NCBI GenBank assembly: GCA_016720855.1
Contig: JADKJU010000003.1
Span: forward strand, 310,001-374,000
DNA length: 64,000 nucleotides
Source of the DNA: Betaproteobacteria bacterium
GTDB lineage: Bacteria > Pseudomonadota > Gammaproteobacteria > Burkholderiales > Usitatibacteraceae
Reading direction: 5' to 3'
Both the position numbers and the translations under genes were made by a program. Under the pieces are notes generated by a model. That model was given only the letters and a program-made list of their open reading frames with translations. It was not told where the DNA came from and did not search any database. Positions 32,327 through 40,808 of the stretch are shown in pieces. Within the stretch, counting starts at the first letter, position 1, and each line of letters opens with the position of its first letter.

Positions 32327-32529
32327 GGCGAGGCAGGAGGCACAGCGATCCAGCTCCCGGGCACCGTCCCACGGTCGCTTGGCATGGGGGCCCGGAAATT
32401 CGCGGCCAGGCAGAACAAGCCAGGCCGCGAATTTCCACCCATGCGGCGAAAATCCGGATGGAAGCCCCGGATTTTCCTTCGGGCGACCACGATGCCAGGG
32501 AGCTGGATCGCTGTGCCTCCTGCCTCGCC
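32327..32529. repeat. 203-bp inverted-repeat element (MITE- or REP-like)
   Basis: Perfect 32-bp arms (32327-32358 and 32498-32529) enclose a further inverted repeat around 32393-32430 (GGAAATTCGCGGCC ... GGCCGCGAATTTCC) and a third small hairpin (AAAATCCGG ... CCGGATTTT, about 32450-32476). The whole unit can fold into a long cruciform. It lies in the gap between the starts of pyrC and the end of rsmI. No transposase is adjacent. Short reading frames across it look like by-products of the repeat. Confidence 0.85.
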
Positions 32530-32626
32530 CCCGTGCCCATGGACGCGGCGTCGATCGTGATGCGGCGCAATCGTGCCCCTGGGTCCGCCGTCGAATGCGA
32601 AACCGCTACCCCGACCTCCCCCTATT

Positions 32627-33466
32627 TCACTTCGCCGCCCCCTTCGCCATCCCCAGCGCCATCTGGTAGAGCTCGCTGCGATTGACGCCGGTGATCTTCG
32701 CCGCGAGCGCCGCCGCCTGCTTCACGGACAGCTCGGCGAGCAACGTTTCCAGCACGCGCTTCGGCTCGACGGATGACGCCGCCTCGACAGGCCGGCCTTC
32801 GACGACCAGGACGAACTCGCCACGCGAGCGGTTGTCGTCGGCCTTCACCCAGTCCACGGCCCCGGAGAGGGGAACGCGCGTGATCGTCTCGAAAAGCTTC
32901 GTGAGCTCGCGGCACACGATGACATCGCGCTCGCCCAGCGTGGCGAAGAGGTCGGCAAGCGTCGCCTCGATGCGGTGCGGGGATTCGTAGAGAGCAATGG
33001 CCCAGGGCCCCGCGGCCAGTTGCGCCAGACGCCGCTTGCGCTCGGCGCCCTTCGCCGGGAGGAAGCCAGCGAACACGACGCCCTCTGCCGCGATGCCGCT
33101 GGCGGAAAGGGCCGCGGTCAGGGCGCTCGCGCCGGGAATCGGGATGACGGGAAAACCCTCCGCGCGCACTCGATCGACGAGCAAAGCCCCCGGATCGCTC
33201 ACGGCGGGCGTGCCCGCATCGCTCGCGAGCGCGACGGACTTGCCCTCCCGCAGCAGCGCAACGATGCCCTCGGCCGCCGTGCGCTCGTTGTGCTCATGCA
33301 GCGCGATCACGCGCGCGGCGATGCCGAAGTGCGAGAGCAGGAACCGGGTGACCCGCGTGTCCTCGGCCGCGACCACGTCGCACGCGGCGAGGGTTTCCAG
33401 CGCGCGCGCGGTGATGTCACCGAGATTCCCGATGGGCGTGGCCACCACATATAATCTCCCGGACAA
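32627..33466 (-). CDS. rsmI: 16S rRNA 2'-O-ribose C1402 methyltransferase RsmI
   Basis: RsmI methylates the ribose of C1402, the same nucleotide that RsmH modifies on the base. The product, from a TTG at 33466, has 279 residues beginning LSGRLYVVATPIGNLGDITA. Signature motifs are VVAAEDTRVTRFLL near residue 36, LASDAGTPAVSDPGALLV near 80, IPIPGASALTAALSASG near 110 and YESPHRIEATL near 160. It is divergent from lpoA, the same arrangement as yraL/yraM in E. coli. The exact start is uncertain because no ATG is available. Confidence 0.93.
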   Translation of the reverse strand: MSGRLYVVATPIGNLGDITARALETLAACDVVAAEDTRVTRFLLSHFGIAARVIALHEHNERTAAEGIVALLREGKSVALASDAGTPAVSDPGALLVDRVRAEGFPVIPIPGASALTAALSASGIAAEGVVFAGFLPAKGAERKRRLAQLAAGPWAIALYESPHRIEATLADLFATLGERDVIVCRELTKLFETITRVPLSGAVDWVKADDNRSRGEFVLVVEGRPVEAASSVEPKRVLETLLAELSVKQAAALAAKITGVNRSELYQMALGMAKGAAK

Positions 33467-33512
33467 CGCCGCCGTGCGGCCTTCCGCCGCCGGCGAACCG
33501 GAGTCCCCTCTC

Positions 33513-34697
33513 TTGCCTTCGCCTTTCGCGCGCTTCAACGCGATTCTCCTCGCCGCAGTCCTCGCGGCTTCGCCCGCATTCTCGGCCGACCCGCCCCGCG
33601 AGACAACCTTGCCGTCCGGATTCGCGCCATCGACGGTGGTGTCGCCTCTCCGGGACGCGCCTGCCCCCCCGGAGCCGCCTGCCGCCGCCCCCGAGAAGCC
33701 CGCGCGATTGCCGGTCCCCGAGGGCCCGGCGCCGCATGTGGCCCTGATCCTGCCTCTTTCCTCGCCGTCTCTCGCGCGCGTGGCCGACGCGGTGCGCCAG
33801 GGGTTCCTCACCGCCGGCGAGGTCGCGGGCCGAAACGCGCTGCCGGTGCGTGTATATGCGACCGCGGACGACGGCCCGGCCGTCTTCGAGTCGTGCCTCA
33901 AGGCCCAGAAGGACGGCGCCGTGCTCGTCGTGGCCGGCCTTACGCGGGATGGCGCCACGGGGCTCGCAAGGAGCGATTGCCCGCGCCAGCCGACGCTGGT
34001 CCTGAACCAGCCCCAGGAATCGCCGCTGCCCGCGAGGATGTACTCGATCTCGCTCTCGATCGAGCAGGAGGCCCGGCAAGCGGCGCTCATGGCCATCAAT
34101 GACGGCTGGCGCGCGGCCATCGTGATCGCCTCCGCCTCGCCGCTCGCCCGGCGCGCGGCGGAAGCCTTCGAGCGTGAATGGGGCCGCGCCGCGGGCGAAG
34201 CCCGGCGCGTCACTTTCGCCGGCGGCCCCGAAGAAGCGCCCGCCATCAAGGAAAGGATCGCCGCGCTCAAGGGCGACATGGTCTTTCTCGCGCTCGACCA
34301 GGCCGCCACGCTGGCCGTCCGCCCGTACATTTCCGCCACCCTGCCGATCTACACGACCTCGCTCGGCGTGGACCCGCGCGCCGACGCCACGGTCAACGTG
34401 GACCTGGAGGGTGTGCGTTATGTGGACATGCCCTGGTTCGTGCAGCCCGACCACCCCGCCGTCATGATCTATCCGCCGCCGAAGACCCCGATGTCCGTCG
34501 AGCAGGAGCGCCTCTATGCCCTTGGCATCGACGCCTATCGCCTGTGCGGGCTGCTGCTGCAGGCGGACGCCAAGCCGCTCGCCCTCGATGGCGTCACGGG
34601 GCGCATCACGCTGGATGCCGACAGGCACTTCGTGCGCACCCTCGTCCCGACGGTATTCGACGCCGGGCGCGCCGTCCCGCTGCAGCACGCGCAATGA
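33513..34697 (+). CDS. lpoA: LpoA-like penicillin-binding protein activator
   Basis: A 394-residue exported protein with a periplasmic-binding-protein fold (HVALILPLSSPSLARVADAV, then DGWRAAIVIASASPLARRAAEAF), the C-terminal domain of LpoA/LppC. LpoA activates PBP1A from the outer membrane in enterobacteria. Here the N-terminal TPR domain of E. coli LpoA is missing. The TTG at 33513 is chosen because GGAG lies 9 nt before it and it places a signal peptide (FNAILLAAVLAASPAFSA) near the start; no lipobox Cys is seen. Divergent from rsmI and overlapping yraN. Confidence 0.8.
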   Translation: MPSPFARFNAILLAAVLAASPAFSADPPRETTLPSGFAPSTVVSPLRDAPAPPEPPAAAPEKPARLPVPEGPAPHVALILPLSSPSLARVADAVRQGFLTAGEVAGRNALPVRVYATADDGPAVFESCLKAQKDGAVLVVAGLTRDGATGLARSDCPRQPTLVLNQPQESPLPARMYSISLSIEQEARQAALMAINDGWRAAIVIASASPLARRAAEAFEREWGRAAGEARRVTFAGGPEEAPAIKERIAALKGDMVFLALDQAATLAVRPYISATLPIYTTSLGVDPRADATVNVDLEGVRYVDMPWFVQPDHPAVMIYPPPKTPMSVEQERLYALGIDAYRLCGLLLQADAKPLALDGVTGRITLDADRHFVRTLVPTVFDAGRAVPLQHAQ

Positions 34698-35062
34698 CCT
34701 CGGCCGCGCGCCTGGGCGCCCGCCGCCGCGGCGAGGAGGCCGAGGAGCTTGCCACCCGTTACCTGGCCGACCAGGGCCTGTCCATCATCGCCCGCAACTA
34801 CCGCACCCGGTTCGGTGAAGTGGACCTCGTCGCGCAGGATGGCGCCACGCTCGTATTCGTCGAAGTACGGGCCCGTTCCTGGAGCGCCTTCGGGGGCGCC
34901 GCCGGCAGCGTCGATTCCGGCAAGCAGAGGCGGGTCGTCGCCGCCGCCCGACACTACATCGCCCGGCTGCGGGCGGAACCCCCGTGCCGCTTCGATGTCA
35001 TTACGCTGCAAGGCCCCCAGGGCGACCTGGCCTGGATACGCGGCGCCTTCGAGAGCACGTAG
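34694..35062 (+). CDS. yraN: YraN-family (UPF0102) nuclease-like protein
   Basis: A 122-residue protein with the UPF0102 pattern: GARRRGEEAEELATRYL, then GEVDLVAQDGATLVFVEVRAR, the PD-(D/E)xK-like core (E, D, ExR/K), and SVDSGKQRRVVAAARHYI. The family resembles Holliday-junction-resolvase-type nucleases; its cellular role is not settled. The ATG overlaps the lpoA stop (ATGA). Confidence 0.93.
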   Translation: MTSAARLGARRRGEEAEELATRYLADQGLSIIARNYRTRFGEVDLVAQDGATLVFVEVRARSWSAFGGAAGSVDSGKQRRVVAAARHYIARLRAEPPCRFDVITLQGPQGDLAWIRGAFEST

Positions 35063-35106
35063 GACTACAATGCCCACGCCCGAAACCTGAGGAAGCCCCC
35101 GCATCC

Positions 35107-35700
35107 ATGGATCACGTCGCCCACGTCCGCAGCCATTTCCAGGACGCCATCGCGCTCAAGCAGCGCATGAGCGAAACGCTGGCCCCGGCCATCGCACGCG
35201 CCGGCGAGGCGCTGGCTGCCGCGCTCGGCCGCGGCAACAAGGTGCTCGCCTGCGGCAACGGCGGCTCGGCGGGCGACTGCCAGCATTTCGCGGCGGAGCT
35301 GGTGGGCCGCTTCGAACGCGAACGCCCCGGGCTGCCCGCGATCGCGCTCACCGTCGACTCGTCGGCGCTCACCGCCATCGCCAACGACTACACGTACGAC
35401 GCCGTGTTCTCGAAGCAGGTCGAGGCACTGGGCCGCGAGGGCGACGTCCTGCTGGCGCTCTCGACGTCGGGCAACTCGACGAACGTGATCGAGGCCATGA
35501 AGGCGGCCCGGTCCCGCGGCATGGCCGTCATCGCCCTCACCGGCCGCGATGGGGGTGACATGGCGAAGATGCTGGGCCCGAACGACCACCACCTCAACGT
35601 CGCCCACCCGCGCACGATGCGCGTCCAGGAAGTGCACATCCTGGCCCTGCACTGCCTGTGCGACACCGTCGACAACGTCCTCCACGGAGAAAAGCAATGA
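35107..35700 (+). CDS. diaA: SIS-domain protein DiaA/GmhA type
   Basis: A 197-residue phosphosugar-isomerase-fold protein. The sugar-phosphate loop is ACGNGGSAGDCQHFAAELVG near residue 50, and ALSTSGNSTNVIEAMKAAR lies near 115. In this operon context (lpoA-yraN-diaA-dolP) it corresponds to DiaA, which binds DnaA and promotes replication initiation, though the same sequence family includes sedoheptulose-7-phosphate isomerase GmhA. Context favours DiaA. Its stop overlaps the dolP start (ATGA). Confidence 0.85.
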   Translation: MDHVAHVRSHFQDAIALKQRMSETLAPAIARAGEALAAALGRGNKVLACGNGGSAGDCQHFAAELVGRFERERPGLPAIALTVDSSALTAIANDYTYDAVFSKQVEALGREGDVLLALSTSGNSTNVIEAMKAARSRGMAVIALTGRDGGDMAKMLGPNDHHLNVAHPRTMRVQEVHILALHCLCDTVDNVLHGEKQ

Positions 35701-36284
35701 CCCGCAAGCTCCTCACCGCCGCCGCCCTCGCGGCCCTGATCCCCATTTTGCAAGGCTGCGTCGCGGCCGCCGTCGGCGGTGTTGGCGCCGCCGTGGTCAT
35801 GGCCAACGACCGGCGCACCACCGGAACCTACGTCGAGGACGAGAACATCGAGTGGAAGGCGATCGCGAAGATGAGCGAATCCTTCCCGAACGTGCATGTC
35901 AACGCGACGAGCTTCAACCTGCGCGTGGTCCTCACCGGCCAGGTCCCCACCGAGGAAACGAAGAAACAGGTCGAGGAGGCGGTGAAGGCCATCGCCAACG
36001 TGCGCGAGGTCACGAACGAGCTCACCGTGGGCGGCAATTCCTCCCTTTCCTCGCGCGGCAGCGATTCACTCACCACCACGAACGTGAAGGCGCGCCTGGT
36101 CGGCAATGGCAAGGTCTCGACCAACCACGTGAAGGTCGTCACCGAATCGGGCATCGTCTACCTCATGGGCCTCGTCACCGTCCCCGAGGGCGACGCCGCG
36201 GTGGAAGTCACCCGTTCCACCGCCGGGGTCCAGCGCGTGGTGAAGGCGTTCGAATACATCGCCGAACCCCCGAAGCCCAATTGA
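35697..36284 (+). CDS. dolP: dual-BON-domain outer-membrane lipoprotein DolP (YraP)
   Basis: A 195-residue lipoprotein: signal peptide with lipobox ILQGC (Cys21), then two BON domains (about residues 45-115 and 125-190) with the LTGQVPTEETKKQVEEAV and IVYLMGLVTVPEGDAAVE motifs. DolP localises to the division site and supports outer-membrane integrity. It is the fourth gene of the lpoA operon and overlaps both neighbours (ATGA upstream, TTGA downstream). Confidence 0.92.
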   Translation: MTRKLLTAAALAALIPILQGCVAAAVGGVGAAVVMANDRRTTGTYVEDENIEWKAIAKMSESFPNVHVNATSFNLRVVLTGQVPTEETKKQVEEAVKAIANVREVTNELTVGGNSSLSSRGSDSLTTTNVKARLVGNGKVSTNHVKVVTESGIVYLMGLVTVPEGDAAVEVTRSTAGVQRVVKAFEYIAEPPKPN

Positions 36285-37687
36285 GCCCGGGCGAGTCCAT
36301 CGCAGACCAGCTTCGCGCCGCCACCGAACTCGTCCATGCCGGCCGCTTCCTCCAGGCCGAGGCCGCGGCGCGGCAGGTGCTTGGGCGCCAACCGCGCAAT
36401 GCCGAGGCCCATTACGTGCTCGCGCTGTCCGCGCTGTTCCAGAACCGCCCCGCGGAAGCCCTGGCGCCCATCGACCAGGCAATCTCCCTTGCCGGGACCC
36501 ATGCCCAGTACCCATTCGTGCGGGCCCTATGCCTCGCGGGCGCGGGCCGCGCCGGGGAGGCCATCGCTTCCTACCGCCAGGCGCTCGGGCTGCGCCCGGC
36601 CTTCTTCGAGGCCTGGGCCAACCTCGGCAACCTGCTGGAGCTGGATGGGCGCCACGCCGAGGCCGAAGCCGCGTATGGGCGCGCGCTCGTGCTCAAGCCC
36701 GACGATCCCCTCGTCCTCAACGGGGTCGGGATGTGCCTGCTCGCCCGGGGTGAGCTCACGCAGGCCGCGGACGCGTTTTCGCGCGCGGCGACAGCGAATC
36801 CGCGACTGGCGGCCGTGCGCAACAACCTCTGCAACACGCTCGGCAAGCTCGGGCAATCCGAGGCGGCCATCGGCCACGGGCTGGAAGCGGTCCGCCTGCG
36901 CCCGGACTACATGGAGGCCTGGCTCAACCTCGGCGAACTGTGCCTGCGGGCCGACCGCGACGCCGAGCTGGTCGTCGCTCTCGACGCGGCGCTCGTCCTC
37001 GACCCCGGCCATGACGGGCTGAGGCACTTGCGCGACTCGGTCGCCGGTGTCCAGACCGGGCGGGCGCCAGACGGCTACATCCGCAGCGTCTTCGACAGGT
37101 CGGCCGCCGATTTCGACCGGCACCTGGTCGGCGACCTCGAGTACCGCACGCCGCAGCGCATGGCCGAATTCCTCGCGCCCTGGCTGGCGGGCCGCGAAGG
37201 ACAGCTTCGCATCGAGGACCTGGGCTGCGGCACCGGGCTGTCCGGCCTGGTGCTCAAGCCGTATGCGGCTCGCCTGGCAGGCGCGGACCTCTCCGGCCGG
37301 ATGCTCACCAAGGCGCGCGAGCGCAACCTGTACGACTGCCTGGACGAGGCCGAGATCACCGCCTACCTCGACGGCAAGTCTGCGGGCGAATGCGATCTGG
37401 CGGCCGCCATGGACGTTTTCGTGTACGTCGGCGACCTCGACGCCATCTACCGCGCCGTCGCCCGCGCGCTTGCACCCGGCGGGATGTTCGCCTTCTCCGT
37501 CGAGCGGCTCGAGGGCGAGGGCGATTTCCGCCTTGCACGGTCCGGTCGCTATGCGCACGCGCCCGCCTACCTTCGCGCGCTCGCGGCGGCCCACGGGCTC
37601 GTGGAGTGGAGAATCGAGCCGGCCGTCATCCGCAAGGAAGCCGGGCACCCCGTGCCGGGCCTGCACGCGGCCTTCGCAAAGACCTAG
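36281..37687 (+). CDS. TPR-repeat methyltransferase
   Basis: A 468-residue protein starting at a TTG that overlaps the dolP stop. Residues 1-250 are tetratricopeptide repeats (AEAHYVLALSALFQNRPAEA, FEAWANLGNLLELDGRHAEA, MEAWLNLGELCLRADRDAEL). Residues about 265-465 form a class I methyltransferase with IEDLGCGTGLSGLVL, GADLSGRMLTKAR and DVFVYVGDL. The TPRs probably recruit a protein partner. The methyl acceptor cannot be deduced. The 4-bp overlap makes co-translation with dolP likely. It ends convergently with the SpmAB gene 58 bp away. Confidence 0.8.
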   Translation: MSPGESIADQLRAATELVHAGRFLQAEAAARQVLGRQPRNAEAHYVLALSALFQNRPAEALAPIDQAISLAGTHAQYPFVRALCLAGAGRAGEAIASYRQALGLRPAFFEAWANLGNLLELDGRHAEAEAAYGRALVLKPDDPLVLNGVGMCLLARGELTQAADAFSRAATANPRLAAVRNNLCNTLGKLGQSEAAIGHGLEAVRLRPDYMEAWLNLGELCLRADRDAELVVALDAALVLDPGHDGLRHLRDSVAGVQTGRAPDGYIRSVFDRSAADFDRHLVGDLEYRTPQRMAEFLAPWLAGREGQLRIEDLGCGTGLSGLVLKPYAARLAGADLSGRMLTKARERNLYDCLDEAEITAYLDGKSAGECDLAAAMDVFVYVGDLDAIYRAVARALAPGGMFAFSVERLEGEGDFRLARSGRYAHAPAYLRALAAAHGLVEWRIEPAVIRKEAGHPVPGLHAAFAKT

Positions 37688-37745
37688 GGACGCGGCGTCA
37701 TCGGGAAGACCCCATCGCGCCGGGGAAGGGCGCGCGCAAGCCGGC

Positions 37746-38984
37746 TCAGTGGAACATCGCGTAGGCGATGAGGATCGCCGCGATCACGCCGGCGAAATCG
37801 GCGATGAGGCCGAACGGGATCGCATAGCGCGTTCGCTGAATGCCCACGGAACCGAAGTAGAGCGCCACGATGTAGAAGGTCGTGTCCGCGGAGCCCTGGA
37901 AGATGCACGCGAGCCGCCCCACGAACGAGTCCGCGCCGTGGATCTTCATCGTGTCGATCATCATCGCGCGCGCTCCGCTGCCGCTGATCGGCTTCATCAG
38001 GGCCGTGGGCAGCGCGCCCACGAAGTCCGTGTCCACGCCCAGCGCGCCGAAGAGCCACGCGAACGCGGAGACGACGTAGCCCAGCACGCCGGAATTGCGC
38101 AGCACGCCGATCGCCACGAGCATCCCGACCAGGTAGGGAATGATCATGAGCGCCGTCTGGACGCCGCCCTTCGCCCCCTCGATGAAGGCGTCGTACACGT
38201 TCACCCGCTTGCGGATCGCGGCGAGAAGCGCGCCGATCACGACACCGAAGAGCACCAGGTTGGACACGACCTTGGAGAAGACCTCGACCTGCGGCTTCGA
38301 AAGCCCGATCGTGATGAGCCAGACCAGCCCGGCCACGAAGGCGGTGATCGCGCCCAGCCATGCCAGCACCACGGGGTGCAGCAGGTCCAGGCGCTGCTTG
38401 AGCGCCACCGCCACCAGGCTCACCACCGTGGCGGCATAGGTCGCGATGAGGCAGGGAATGAAGATGTCCGAGGGGTCGCCCGCCCCGAGCACGGCGCGCT
38501 GCGCCATGATCGACAGCGGGATGAGCGTGAGCCCGGAGGTGTGCAGCACCAGGAACATGATCTGCGCGTCGCTCGCCTCGTCCTTCCTCGGGTTGATCGA
38601 GTGCAGGCTCTGCATCGCCTTGAGCCCGAAGGGTGTGGCCGCGTTGTCCAGGCCCAGCAGGTTCGCCGAGAAGTTCATGACCATGTGCCCGGTGGCCGGG
38701 TGGTCCTTCGGCACGCCGGGGAAGATGCGCGAGAAAAAGGGCGAGATCATCCGCGCGATGGCGCCGATCGCGCCCGCCTTCTCGGCGATGGCAAGGATGC
38801 CGAGCCAGAACGTCATCACGCCCGCGAGCGGCAGCGCGATTTCCATCACCGCCACGCGCGCCGAATCGAACATGCCGTCCACGACGCGCTTGAAGACATC
38901 CACGTCCCCCGCGAAGAGGAACTGCCCCACCGAGGCGGCAAAGCCGATGAGGAAGAACGCCGTCCAGAAGTGGGTGAGCGACAT
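37746..38984 (-). CDS. SpmA-SpmB-type nucleoside-recognition (Gate) domain membrane protein
   Basis: A 412-residue polytopic protein joining two units that are separate in Bacillus (SpmA and SpmB). The first half shows MNFSANLLGLDNAATPFGLKA near residue 103, the second MKPISGSGARAMMIDTM near 325 and FQGSADTTFYIVALYFG. Such fused proteins are common in Gram-negatives; they belong to the nucleoside recognition/Gate superfamily and their transport substrate is not established. No sporulation genes are here, so the name reflects homology only. Confidence 0.88.
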   Translation of the reverse strand: MSLTHFWTAFFLIGFAASVGQFLFAGDVDVFKRVVDGMFDSARVAVMEIALPLAGVMTFWLGILAIAEKAGAIGAIARMISPFFSRIFPGVPKDHPATGHMVMNFSANLLGLDNAATPFGLKAMQSLHSINPRKDEASDAQIMFLVLHTSGLTLIPLSIMAQRAVLGAGDPSDIFIPCLIATYAATVVSLVAVALKQRLDLLHPVVLAWLGAITAFVAGLVWLITIGLSKPQVEVFSKVVSNLVLFGVVIGALLAAIRKRVNVYDAFIEGAKGGVQTALMIIPYLVGMLVAIGVLRNSGVLGYVVSAFAWLFGALGVDTDFVGALPTALMKPISGSGARAMMIDTMKIHGADSFVGRLACIFQGSADTTFYIVALYFGSVGIQRTRYAIPFGLIADFAGVIAAILIAYAMFH

Positions 38985-39036
38985 GGGGTTGGTCGCGTCC
39001 GTCAGGCGGGGCGCCGCGGCAGGCGGGCGCCGATCG

Positions 39037-40614
39037 CTAGCGCACGCTGACCCAGAGCGGCCAGAGCCAGTTGTCCGGGCGGTGCACGACGCTCACGTTG
39101 GTGCGCGAGACCCAGGGCACCACCTGCCGGTGCAGCGGCAGGATGTTCACGTCGCGCTGGACGGTGCGCACGGCATCGTTGATGAGCGCCTGCCGCTTCG
39201 CCATGTCCATCTCGCCTTCCGCCCTGTCGATCAGGTCGTCCAGCCCGGCGTTGCGGAAGTTGCCGTAGTTCGTGTCGCCCGCGCCGTTGGGCTGCATGCT
39301 GTGCAGGATGGGGCGCATCGTGAACATGGCGTCGCGATTGTTGTCGCCCCACCCCTGCATGCAGGCGCTGAACTCCTTCTTCGGCGTGCGCTGGAAGTAC
39401 TGCGCCTTCGGCATCGCATCCACCTTCACGGCCAGGCCGATGCGCGCCCACATCGCCGCGAGCGCCACGCAGATTCTCTCGTCGTTCACGTACCGGTCGT
39501 TCGGGCAGTGCAGCGTGAAGCCGAAGCCGTTCGGGTAGCCCGCTTGCGCGAGCAGTATCTTGGCCGCAGCCACGTCGAACGGGTAGCGCTTGTCGAGCTC
39601 GGCCGGAATGCCCTCGCCCTTCGGGTTGGGCGTCGGGATAGCCGTCGGCGTGGAAAGCCCGCGCATCACCTGCGACTTGATCGCCTGGATGTCGATGCCC
39701 TGGTAGAGCGCCTGGCGCACCCGCCTGTCCTTGAAGGGGTTCCTGCCCTTCACGTCCGAGAAGAGCAGCTCGTCGCGCGCCTGGTCGAGCGCGATCAGGA
39801 TGATGCGCGACTCGTCGCCTTCCCAGACCCTGAAGTCCCTGTCCTGCCTGAGCTTCGCGATGTCCTGCACGGAAGGGTCGAGCACGAAGTCGATCTCGCC
39901 GGACTTGAGCGCCGCCATCCGGGTGCCGGCGTTCGCGATGGGCCGGTATTCGATCGTGTCCGCATTGCCCTCGAAGCGGCCTTCCCCGATGCCCCACCAG
40001 TCCGGGTTCTTCCGGTGCGCCGTCTTCAGGCCGGGCTCGTAGGAAACGAGCCGGTAGGGCCCGGTTCCCATCGCGTTCCTGGAGGCGTAGGTGACCTCCC
40101 TGGTGGCGAAGTCCTGCGCATCGACCACGTTGTTCTTCTCCGACCACGCCTTGCTCATGATCGGCACTTCCGAGATGTAGAGGACCTGGAGCGGATTGGG
40201 CGTGGCGGCGGCGAACTCCACCGTGAAATCGTCCACCTTTCGCGGCGCGCCCGCGGGCACGGCATAGGCGCGGAACTGGCGCGATTTCGCGGCGCGCTCG
40301 AAGGAGAAGACGACATCGTCCGCGGTGAACGGCGTGCCGTCGTGGAATTTCACGCCCTTGCGAAGCTGGAACACCCACCGGGTCGTGCCCGCCGCCTTCC
40401 AGGAGATGGCGAGTCCGGGCACGAGGGACATGTCCTTGTCGCGCAGCATCAGGCGGTCATAGACCAGCGCATTGATCGACTTCGTGAAGCCCTCGTCCTG
40501 CGCGTGCGGGTCCTGCGTGGCGGCATCGCCCTGGGAGGACCAGCGGAACGTGGCTGCACCGGCCATCGACGCGAACGACAGCAGGGAGCAGGCAATGAGG
40601 ACGGCGAAGCGCAT
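39037..40614 (-). CDS. family 5 extracellular solute-binding protein (oligopeptide type)
   Basis: A 525-residue periplasmic binding protein with a signal peptide (MRFAVLIACSLLSFASMAGA). Family 5 (DppA/OppA/MppA) hallmarks are WVFQLRKGVKFHDGTPFTADDVVFSFER near residue 80, GTGPYRLVSYEPG near 195 and the Tyr/Asn-rich C-terminal part. No ABC permease or ATPase gene is adjacent, so it must work with transporter parts encoded elsewhere. It is divergent from the GntR regulator of the salvage operon, 194 bp apart, and may share its control. Peptide or muropeptide ligands are plausible but unproven. Confidence 0.88.
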   Translation of the reverse strand: MRFAVLIACSLLSFASMAGAATFRWSSQGDAATQDPHAQDEGFTKSINALVYDRLMLRDKDMSLVPGLAISWKAAGTTRWVFQLRKGVKFHDGTPFTADDVVFSFERAAKSRQFRAYAVPAGAPRKVDDFTVEFAAATPNPLQVLYISEVPIMSKAWSEKNNVVDAQDFATREVTYASRNAMGTGPYRLVSYEPGLKTAHRKNPDWWGIGEGRFEGNADTIEYRPIANAGTRMAALKSGEIDFVLDPSVQDIAKLRQDRDFRVWEGDESRIILIALDQARDELLFSDVKGRNPFKDRRVRQALYQGIDIQAIKSQVMRGLSTPTAIPTPNPKGEGIPAELDKRYPFDVAAAKILLAQAGYPNGFGFTLHCPNDRYVNDERICVALAAMWARIGLAVKVDAMPKAQYFQRTPKKEFSACMQGWGDNNRDAMFTMRPILHSMQPNGAGDTNYGNFRNAGLDDLIDRAEGEMDMAKRQALINDAVRTVQRDVNILPLHRQVVPWVSRTNVSVVHRPDNWLWPLWVSVR

Positions 40615-40713
40615 GAATTTCTCCGGCGATTCCGTGTTCGGCTGGGGACGGCGATCGACAGTGTAGGCAGGCGCCGGCGCAATCGCCAAGTCCGCAGTCC
40701 GCGATGGGTTCGT

Positions 40714-40750
40714 TTGACGCTCGCCGCGACGTGGTATTAAACTGGTCTTA
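40714..40750 (+). promoter_or_regulatory. candidate GntR operator (direct repeat) with promoter elements
   Basis: In the 194-bp divergent gap, TGGTATTA (40732-40739) and TGGTCTTA (40743-40750) repeat with an 11-bp period, in an AT-rich patch. A -35-like TTGACG (40714-40719) precedes them, with TATTAA 15 bp on. TGGT-containing half sites are typical of NagR/DasR/YvoA-type regulators, usually as inverted repeats; here they are direct. The rest of the gap holds nothing else I can support. Confidence 0.4.
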
Positions 40751-40808
40751 TTGTAGCGTGTCCCGTGTCCACGAAGCCCGGGCCGCCCCCTGCCGGAGAA
40801 GCCAGGCG

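Noticed and set aside
32205..32570. Short frames over the 203-bp inverted repeat.
   Set aside because: Mirror-image translations of the repeat arms, no start signals, no protein pattern.
37746..38984. Sporulation function from SpmA/SpmB similarity.
   Set aside because: No other sporulation genes and a proteobacterial gene set; the family is broadly distributed.
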